Source of the DNA: Oscillospiraceae bacterium
Lineage (GTDB): Bacteria; Bacillota; Clostridia; Oscillospirales; Acutalibacteraceae
Length of the DNA stretch: 8,420 nt
Direction of reading: 5' to 3'
Assembly: GCA_031270785.1 (NCBI GenBank)
Contig: JAISWM010000067.1
Location: 1 to 8,420 of the forward strand
In this document: positions 1 to 4,131 of the stretch, one piece after another
How the letters are laid out: the number at the start of each line of letters is the position of its first letter
Position numbering within the stretch: the stretch's first letter is position 1
Notes under the pieces: model-generated
What the model saw: only the letters and a program-made list of their open reading frames with translations
Told to the model about the DNA's origin: nothing
Database searches by the model: none
Program-made: the position numbers and the translations under genes

Positions 1-72
1 ACGTTCGCACTTGAAATCTGTACAACTAAAGCCTGATAAGATTTGCGGATTCTTCGGCTCGAAAACTACTGC

Positions 73-186
73 TTATGCCGCATAGTTATGCGCAAGGTTT
101 AATCGGGGGATCAATATCATTTCCCATTCTTTGTCTGTTAAATCACTGCTATATCTCAATTTTATCCACTCCAATGTAGTATTCAT
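73..186 (-). pseudogene. IS5-type transposase N-terminal remnant
   Basis: On the minus strand an ATG at 186 opens a 37-codon frame ending at 73-75. Residues 11-24 read RYSSDLTDKEWEMI, which matches the conserved N-terminus of IS5-type transposases (the DUF4096 region, usually Y-x-S-D-L-T-D-x-E-W). Similarity stops after that, and the frame ends where the family would continue for well over 100 residues, so this cannot be functional. Beyond the stop, another minus-strand frame toward position 1 reads SYQALVVQISSAN, which faintly recalls the C-terminal tail of some IS5-family transposases; if so, the copy has lost its middle. A TATAAT-like hexamer lies at 195-200, just upstream of the ATG. The N-terminal call is fairly secure; the C-terminal idea is a guess. 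Confidence 0.6.
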
Positions 187-253
187 ATTTTTTCATTATA
201 CTATATTTTGAGATTTATTGAGGATAAGTTCTTAATTTAGAAATAGTATAACC

Positions 254-892
254 CTATTTAGTACCAAAGATTCGATCTCCAGCGTCGCCAAGGCCCGGCA
301 AAATATATCCGTGATCATTGAGTTTCTTGTCTTCAACACCGCAATATATTTTTACATCCGGGTGACTTTCACTCAAAAACTTAATACCTTCCGGTGCGGA
401 TATTATACACATAAATTTAATGCTTTTCGGACGGCGCTTTTTTATCATGTTAATAGCGTCGGTTGCTGATCCACCTGTAGCAAGCATTGGGTCAAGAACT
501 ATTACTTCTCTTTCTTCTATATCACCGGGAAGTTTACAAAAATATTCAACTGGTTTTAAAGTTCCAGGATCACGATAAAGCCCTATATGCCCTATTTTAG
601 CGGCAGGTACTAACTTCACGGCGCCATCGATCATCCCTATTCCTGCTCTTAAAATAGGAATAAACGCTAATTTTCTGCCATATAAAATATTAGCTTTAGC
701 TATTTCTAAAGGAGTTTCAACTTCTATTTCTTTAAGCGGTAAATCTCTTGTGGCTTCATAGCACATAAGCATAGCTACTTCACTTATAAGTTCACGAAAT
801 TCTTTAGAACCTGTATTTTTATCTCTGAGCAACGCTATTTTGTGTTGTATTAGTGGATGATCCATTATAAATACATTATTTTTTTCTGTCAT
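254..892 (-). CDS. upp: Uracil phosphoribosyltransferase
   Basis: Makes UMP and pyrophosphate from uracil and PRPP in the cytoplasm (pyrimidine salvage). The 212-residue protein is full length for the family (about 208-210). Visible landmarks are the N-terminal HPLIQHKIALLRDKNT block (residues 12-27), the PILRAG segment (79-84), the PRPP-binding loop DPMLATGGSA (134-143), and the C-terminal uracil-binding end PGLGDAGDRIFGTK (199-212). The start is well supported: AAAGGAG at 901-907 lies 8 nt before the ATG. It is transcribed away from rpmE and toward the transposase remnant, and appears to be a single-gene unit. No strong terminator is visible after the stop; only a weak AAATAG/CTATTT pairing lies there. 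No catalytic residue looks lost. Confidence 0.97.
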   Translation of the reverse strand: MTEKNNVFIMDHPLIQHKIALLRDKNTGSKEFRELISEVAMLMCYEATRDLPLKEIEVETPLEIAKANILYGRKLAFIPILRAGIGMIDGAVKLVPAAKIGHIGLYRDPGTLKPVEYFCKLPGDIEEREVIVLDPMLATGGSATDAINMIKKRRPKSIKFMCIISAPEGIKFLSESHPDVKIYCGVEDKKLNDHGYILPGLGDAGDRIFGTK

Positions 893-1173
893 AAATATTT
901 CTCCTTTATGGCGGTATCTAATTTCGTTATCGAATTATAATATTTTAAAAAAGGAACGCATTCCAGCAAGTTTTATTTTTATTATTTTGCAAATTAGGCC
1001 CTGAAAATTTTAAATTTGCTTATTTTATGTTCTAAAAAATTAATTTAAAATCTAAATATTACAAATTAACGACAAAATTAAATTACCGTAGCTATACAAA
1101 GTTTAGTATTGTAATTATAAAGAATGAATGGTAGAATGCAAGTGCTGACTTTGCATTGAAAATTTTTTGAGTG
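893..1173. other. AT-rich spacer, no gene seen
   Basis: This stretch between upp and the first repeat is very AT-rich. Apart from the upp ribosome binding site and possible promoter it holds no open frame with a ribosome binding site, no hairpin of note and no copy of the repeat families found elsewhere in the window. Confidence 0.6.
934..939 (-). promoter_or_regulatory. Possible upp -10 element
   Basis: On the minus strand TATAAT lies about 42 bp before the upp ATG, in an AT-rich spacer. There is no good -35 hexamer at 16-18 bp; TTGCTG occurs but about 25 bp away. A short palindrome, GGAACGCATTCC (953-964), sits just upstream and could be an operator or chance. This is a weak call based only on hexamer match and position. 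Confidence 0.3.
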
Positions 1174-1258
1174 ATGGGTCAAATTAGTTGATAATATCTT
1201 TTTCCCCCGCCCGAGGCGGGGGAAAAAGAAGGGATTTCAATTATTTTGAGACATGACC
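1174..1258 (+). repeat. Family B hairpin repeat, copy 1
   Basis: An 85 bp element running from GGGTCAAATTAGTTGATAAT to TTTTGAGACATGACC. Its two ends are imperfect inverted repeats (GGGTCAAA... against ...TTTGAGACATGACC). The centre is a perfect 14 bp stem, CTTTTTCCCCCGCC at 1198-1211 and its complement at 1215-1228, with a CGA loop. The T run lies 5' of the stem and the A run 3' on both strands, so it does not have the layout of an intrinsic terminator. Other copies lie at 1382-1470, 3967-4050 and 7692-7773, with a left-end fragment at 3902-3928. Confidence 0.85.
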
Positions 1259-1307
1259 AATTTTTTGAAGCAGCAGCGTTTTTGTTCTTTCAACTATTTT
1301 ATACAAT

Positions 1308-1547
1308 AGACCTGTCCGTAAACTTTACAGATTGCAATCAAAATCGACGACGGCGTATAAAAATACTCCAAGGAGATTTTGGGTAGTGGTCCAAATTAAT
1401 TGATAATATCTTTCACCCCCGCCATAGGCGGGGGTGAAAGAAGGAATTTCAACCATTTTGAGACATGACCGAATTTTGATGCAAAGCCATTCTTTAAGTG
1501 ATGCATTTTTCGATAATCTGCGCTCTGTGAGGTTTACGGGCAGGTCT
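1308..1547 (+). mobile_element. Family C MITE-like element, copy 1, with B inside
   Basis: A 240 bp element bounded by inverted ends AGACCTGTCCGTAAAC (1308-1323) and GTTTACGGGCAGGTCT (1532-1547), which pair over all but one of 16 bases. The trinucleotide AAT flanks both sides, as it does for copy 2, so it may be a 3 bp target duplication or part of the element. Inside are the shared left segment TTTACAGATTGCAATCAAAA, about 40 bp absent from copy 2, a complete family B repeat at 1382-1470, and the shared right segment GCGCTCTGTG. It has no credible coding capacity and presumably was moved by a transposase encoded elsewhere. The family is not one I can name. Its right end lies 33 bp before the rpmE start. 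Confidence 0.75.
1382..1470 (+). repeat. Family B hairpin repeat, copy 2 (nested in C)
   Basis: An 89 bp family B copy, from GGTAGTGGTCCAAATTAATT to TTTTGAGACATGACC, lying inside the family C element. The central stem is perfect over 14 bp: CTTTCACCCCCGCC (1410-1423) and its complement (1427-1440) around an ATA loop. Compared with copy 1, two positions on the left arm differ (TT to CA) and the right arm changes to match (AA to TG), so pairing is kept although sequence is not. Confidence 0.85.
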
Positions 1548-1580
1548 AATGACACAAGAAATCGTGGGAGGTGTAAATTT

Positions 1581-1811
1581 GTGAAAAAGGATATACATCC
1601 AAAATATACTATATCTAAAATTAGGTGCGCTTGCGGCCATGAAGTGGAAATAAAATCGACAAAAGAGGACGTTCACGTTGATATATGTTCACGGTGCCAC
1701 CCATTCTTTACCGGAAAACAAAAATTAGTCGATACCGGCGGGCGTGTAGACAGATTTAACAGACGTTTTTCTGAAAGTACTCAAAAATTAAAACAAACTG
1801 TTCAATCTTAG
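1581..1811 (+). CDS. rpmE: 50S ribosomal protein L31, zinc-binding type
   Basis: A component of the large ribosomal subunit that helps bridge it to the small subunit. The 76-residue product begins MKKDIHPKY and contains CACG (Cys16, Cys18), CSRCHPFFTGKQ (Cys36, Cys39 within it) and GGRVDRFNRRF (53-63), the classic L31 signature. All four zinc-ligand cysteines are present, so this is the C+ (zinc-containing) form. The start is GTG at 1581: GGGAGGTG at 1565-1572 gives a strong ribosome binding site, and MKKDIHPKY is the usual L31 N-terminus. The frame stays open upstream to 1434, but that part is mobile-element sequence. The family C inverted end stops 33 bp before the start, so the promoter must lie in or very near the element. 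No terminator hairpin was found before the family A array at 1841. Confidence 0.96.
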   Translation: MKKDIHPKYTISKIRCACGHEVEIKSTKEDVHVDICSRCHPFFTGKQKLVDTGGRVDRFNRRFSESTQKLKQTVQS

Positions 1812-1840
1812 CGGTGGTGACTGATCTTACAATCGCATAA

Positions 1841-2047
1841 TATAGCAAAAACCATTTAGGGACATGGTATTATTTACGTTTTTTCACCCGATTTCGGCAG
1901 GGGGAAAAAACAAAATGCCACTGTTTAGAAACGTGGTATTATTTGCGTTTTCCTCTCCGCCTTCGGCGTGGGGGAAAATAAAATGCCGCTGTTTAGAAAC
2001 GTGGTATTATTTGTGTTTTACTCTCTGCCTTTGGCGTGGGGAAAAGA
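1841..2047 (+). repeat. Family A tandem array, three units, right end lost
   Basis: Begins with the family A end TATAGCAAAAACC (1841) and contains three tandem cores whose TTTAG marks are at 1855, 1924 and 1992 (spacing 69 and 68 bp). Each core reads roughly TTTAGAAACGTGGTATTATT, then GCGTTTT, a C-rich/G-rich hairpin with a TTCG-like or TTTG loop, then AAAATGCC-CTG. The third unit breaks off after its hairpin (GGGGAAAAG) and the closing TTTTTACTATA end is missing. Frames run through the array because its period is close to 23 codons, but they have no coding character. Confidence 0.85.
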
Positions 2048-2167
2048 TATTCCCAACCAATTTGGCCCACAGCCGAAACGTACGGCAGTGTAAACTTGCG
2101 ATATTCTGGGAAAAATGAGCATTTTTATCATCCAAAATTAATTTATTGCAAGGGGGGGCAAATTCAA

Positions 2168-2557
2168 ATGAACATCTTTATGAATATATTTGATAAACTG
2201 GTCGGTGCGAGAGCCGACAAAAAATCGTATCGCAAATACCGCAAACGCGTTGACGCACTTCAGAAAGATTACAACATCGTGATAAATGAGATGCAGTCAT
2301 ACATCTGGAACTGCGGTGGGCTGGACGGTTCATTTGATTTGCTTTGCGACTTAGTTTCGCTATTTGAAACATCAGCAGCCGAGGGCAAGCGGGTTTTGGA
2401 CGTAACCGGTGAAGATGTTATCGCATTCTGCGACAAGCTTATTCGCGAACGGCAAAGCCGCACTTGGCAGGATGCTGTCCGCGCAAAATATAACGAGCGC
2501 ATCCACAGGAAGTTGGAGAAATTGAAAAATGAACCCAATATAGCAAAAACTATTTAG
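2168..2557 (+). CDS. DUF1048 family protein
   Basis: A 129-residue cytoplasmic protein of the DUF1048 family, found mainly in Firmicutes and often beside PadR-type regulator genes; its biochemical role is not established. The match rests on residues 17-50 (DKKSYRKYRKRVDALQKDYN... then QSYIWNCGG at 43-51) and the conserved LFETSAAEGKRVLDVTGEDV (65-84) followed by IAFCDKLI. The start at 2168 is set by AAGGGGGGG (2150-2158), 9 nt upstream; an in-frame ATG at 2180 is a poorer alternative. No PadR gene lies upstream, where the neighbour is a broken family A array. The last five codons (IAKTI) and the TAG stop lie inside the next family A element, so the native C-terminus has been replaced or trimmed. 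The gene looks richer in G+C than its neighbours, consistent with separate acquisition. Family call strong, function unknown. Confidence 0.88.
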   Translation: MNIFMNIFDKLVGARADKKSYRKYRKRVDALQKDYNIVINEMQSYIWNCGGLDGSFDLLCDLVSLFETSAAEGKRVLDVTGEDVIAFCDKLIRERQSRTWQDAVRAKYNERIHRKLEKLKNEPNIAKTI

Positions 2558-2847
2558 AAGCGTGGTATTATTTGCGTTTTACTCTCTGCCTTTGGCGTGG
2601 GGAAAACAAAATATCACTGTTTAGAAACGTGGTATTATTTGCGTTTTTTCCCCCCCTGCCTTCGGCGGGGGAAAGACAAAATGCCACTGTTTAGAAACCG
2701 TGGTATTATTTGCGTTTTTCCCCCTTGCCTTCGGCGGGGGAAGGACAAAATGCCGCTGTTTAGGAACGTGGTATTATTTTCGTTTTCCTTCCCAGCTTTC
2801 GGCGGGGGAAAGACAAAATGTCACTGTTTCAAAAGGCTTTTACTATA
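2539..2847 (+). mobile_element. Family A element with four tandem cores, both ends intact
   Basis: A 309 bp element starting TATAGCAAAAAC (2539) and ending GGCTTTTACTATA (2847); the ends are imperfect inverted repeats. Between them are four tandem cores, with TTTAG marks at 2553, 2620, 2690 and 2759 (spacing 67, 70, 69 bp). Each core has a C-run/G-run hairpin around CTTCGG, TTTCGG or TTTGGC. The single-unit copy at 7497-7602 shows the basic form, so this one has expanded internally while keeping one pair of ends. It overlaps the end of the DUF1048 gene on the left and reaches into the open frame of the YigZ-family gene on the right. Confidence 0.85.
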
Positions 2848-3507
2848 GGCGGCGCGTTGCTTTCTACTTTTGGAGGTGACATTATCTCAGAATATAAAAC
2901 CGTTCAGGGGGAATCTTACAGCGAGTTTACGGAAAAAAAATCGAAATTTATTTCTAACTGCGCAAATGTGAATTCACAAGAGCAGGCACTGCAATATATT
3001 ACAAAAGTTAAATCAAAGTACCACGGTGCCAAACACAGCGTCTATGCATATTGCATTCATAATTCCAAAATCTTAAAATACTCTGACGATGCGGAACCAC
3101 ACGGAACAGCAGGATTACAGTTATTAACAGTTATTAAGAATTTTGAATTAGAAAATGCAGTAATAGTAGTTACCAGGTACTTTGGGGGGATTTTACTTGG
3201 AGTAGGAGGACTTTCTAGGGCATACAGAAAGTCTGCTGAAGACTGCATAAAAAACAGTCATATAGTAACTGAAAAATTGTGTTTGGTCATTAAGTTTACA
3301 ATTTCGTACGCATATATACGCCAAGTTTCAAGCATATTAAATTCTAATGTTTCGTTAATTAAAAAAATAGATTATGGCGAGTTAATAGAAGTCGCCGCCT
3401 ATGTAGAAAAAGAAAATTTTAATTTAATAAATGAAAAATTAAGCAAGTGCCTTGGGGGGAAAATAAATCTTAGTGTATTAGAAGAAAAATATCACAGCCT
3501 TGAATAA
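2818..3507 (+). CDS. YigZ/YvyE (IMPACT) family protein
   Basis: A small cytoplasmic protein of the YigZ/YvyE/IMPACT family, conserved but of poorly settled function. Signatures are EKKSKFIS, AKHSVYAY, DDAEPHGTAG (family consensus DDGEPSGTAG, so G-to-A and S-to-H changes) and TRYFGGILLGVGGLSRAYR; a C-terminal ferredoxin-like domain follows. The start is uncertain. The only ATG in the whole frame is at 2818, inside the right end of the family A element, giving 229 residues with a 21-residue extension atypical of the family. A near-perfect Shine-Dalgarno, GGAGGTGA at 2872-2879, points to ATT at 2881 or ATC at 2884; starting at 2881 gives 208 residues, the usual size. I give the ATG coordinates as the outer limit but think 2881 at least as likely. 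The stop abuts a family D fragment. Confidence 0.9.
   Translation: MSLFQKAFTIGGALLSTFGGDIISEYKTVQGESYSEFTEKKSKFISNCANVNSQEQALQYITKVKSKYHGAKHSVYAYCIHNSKILKYSDDAEPHGTAGLQLLTVIKNFELENAVIVVTRYFGGILLGVGGLSRAYRKSAEDCIKNSHIVTEKLCLVIKFTISYAYIRQVSSILNSNVSLIKKIDYGELIEVAAYVEKENFNLINEKLSKCLGGKINLSVLEEKYHSLE
2872..2879 (+). promoter_or_regulatory. Strong Shine-Dalgarno without ATG/GTG/TTG start
   Basis: GGAGGTGA is nearly fully complementary to the 16S rRNA tail. The in-frame codons that follow are GAC (2878), ATT (2881), ATC (2884), TCA. No conventional start codon in the YigZ frame lies within 15 nt downstream. It suggests initiation at ATT or ATC, or loss of the original ATG by point mutation. Confidence 0.6.
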
Positions 3508-3540
3508 ATATAGCTGCTGCATTTGAAAAAATCCAAATTT
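3508..3540 (+). repeat. Family D left-end fragment
   Basis: TATAGCTGCTGCATTTGAAA beginning at 3509 matches the first 25-30 bp of the family D copies at 3645 and 3825, but the hairpin half is missing and a family A element starts directly after it. It begins right behind the YigZ-family stop codon. Confidence 0.6.
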
Positions 3541-3644
3541 TATAGTGAAAACCATTTAGAAATGTGGTACTATTTACGTTTTTTCCCCCTGCCAAAGGCT
3601 GGGGGAAAAGCAAAAATGCCATTGTTTTAAAAGATTTTTATTTA
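3541..3644 (+). mobile_element. Family A element, single unit
   Basis: Starts TATAGTGAAAACCATTTAG and ends near GATTTTTATTTATTA, about 104 bp, with one core and a hairpin TTTTTTCCCCCTGCC...GGCTGGGGGAAAA. It has the same layout as the complete single-unit copy at 7497-7602, with a slightly decayed right end. Confidence 0.75.
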
Positions 3645-3725
3645 TTAGCTTCTGCATTTGAAAAAATAAATTTGTTCGTACGGTCTCTCCCCGCTGACGG
3701 TGAAGGGAGGGTGGTAAAAAAATTA
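3645..3725 (+). repeat. Family D hairpin repeat, copy 1
   Basis: About 80 bp, opening TTAGCTTCTGCATTTG, then AATAAATTTGTTCGTACGGT and a CTCTCCCCGCTGACGG hairpin whose right arm has decayed (TGAAGGGAGGG), ending GGTAAAAAAATT. It is nearly identical to the copy at 3825-3902 over the first 55 bp. Confidence 0.75.
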
Positions 3726-3747
3726 GGCATTTTTCAATGGAGTTAGC

Positions 3748-3824
3748 TATACTTGTGTTTTTTTCCCCCGCGAATCGGCAGGGGAAAGGCAAAAACGCTA
3801 CTGTTTTAAAAGGTTTTTATTATA
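3748..3824 (+). repeat. Family A element, left end truncated
   Basis: Lacks the usual TATAGCAAAAA start and most of the left half. It keeps TACTTGTGTTTTTTTCCCCC, the hairpin, then AAACGCTACTGTTTTAAAAG and the closing GGTTTTTATTATA. It runs directly into the next family D copy. Confidence 0.7.
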
Positions 3825-3902
3825 TAGCTTCTGAATTTGAAAAAATAAATTTGTTCGTACGGTCTCTCCCCGCTGACGGCGGGGAGAGAGCGGTAAAAAA
3901 TT
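3825..3902 (+). repeat. Family D hairpin repeat, copy 2
   Basis: Opens TAGCTTCTGAATTTG and carries a perfect 10 bp stem, CTCTCCCCGC at 3864-3873 with its complement at 3879-3888 around TGACG, then GCGGTAAAAAATTGG. It is followed at once by a family B fragment. Confidence 0.75.
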
Positions 3903-3928
3903 GGTAGTGATCCAAATTAGTTGATAAT
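3902..3928 (+). repeat. Family B left-end fragment
   Basis: TGGTAGTGATCCAAATTAGT and the next bases through GATAAT match the left third of family B. The match stops exactly where the family C end AGACCTGTCC begins, so family C appears to have inserted here, although the rest of this B copy is not found on the other side of the C element. Confidence 0.7.
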
Positions 3929-4087
3929 AGACCTGTCCGTAAATTTTACAGATTGCAATCAAAATCGGGTAGTGGCTCAAATTAATTGATAATATCTTTC
4001 AACCCCGCCCATGGCGGGTGGGAAAAGGGATTTCAACTATTTTAAGACACGGCAGGTTTGCGCTCTGTGCGGTTTACATACAGGTCT
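3929..4087 (+). mobile_element. Family C MITE-like element, copy 2, with B inside
   Basis: A 159 bp element with left end AGACCTGTCCGTAAATTTTA and right end GTTTACATACAGGTCT, flanked by AAT on both sides like copy 1. It shares with copy 1 the segments TTTACAGATTGCAATCAAAA and GCGCTCTGTG-GGTTTAC, and it too contains a family B copy (3967-4050). It is shorter than copy 1 mainly by about 40 bp left of B and about 45 bp right of B. Its right end is 35-44 bp before the possible valS starts, much as copy 1 stands before rpmE. Confidence 0.75.
3967..4050 (+). repeat. Family B hairpin repeat, copy 3 (nested in C)
   Basis: From GGGTAGTGGCTCAAATTAAT to CAACTATTTTAAGACAC. The central stem keeps CCCGCC-CAT-GGCGGG but the outer pairs have decayed, and the right end is worn (AAGACAC for GAGACATGACC). 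It lies at the matching place within the second family C element. Confidence 0.75.
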
Positions 4088-4131
4088 AATTTAGGCTACA
4101 ACCAAATTATTATAGTTAGAGGATGAATGTG

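Noticed and set aside
1198..1228. GC-rich hairpins of families A and B as intrinsic terminators
   Set aside because: On both strands the T run precedes the stem and the A run follows it; an intrinsic terminator needs the T run after the stem. Copies also lie in positions unrelated to gene ends.
1325..1555. 76-codon minus-strand frame across family C copy 1
   Set aside because: It spans a family C element with a family B hairpin nested inside; no ribosome binding site, and copy 2 does not preserve the frame.
1864..2118. Open frame of 84 codons with repeated WYYL/FRNVVLF peptides
   Set aside because: It is a translation through the family A tandem array; the period of about 69 bp is 23 codons, so the frame stays open by arithmetic. 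There is no ribosome binding site and the same DNA occurs at other loci in other frames.
1841..2847. CRISPR array
   Set aside because: The repeats are direct and regularly spaced, but the whole 69 bp unit is conserved; there are no variable spacers and no cas genes.
2597..2848. Open frame of 83 codons with repeated RRGKDKMPLFRN peptides
   Set aside because: Same cause as at 1864: it lies wholly within the four-core family A element and overlaps the YigZ-family gene.
4088..4122. Promoter for valS in the gap after family C
   Set aside because: TATTAT-like hexamers occur but none has a matching -35 at 16-18 bp; the DNA is too AT-rich for a hexamer alone to mean much.
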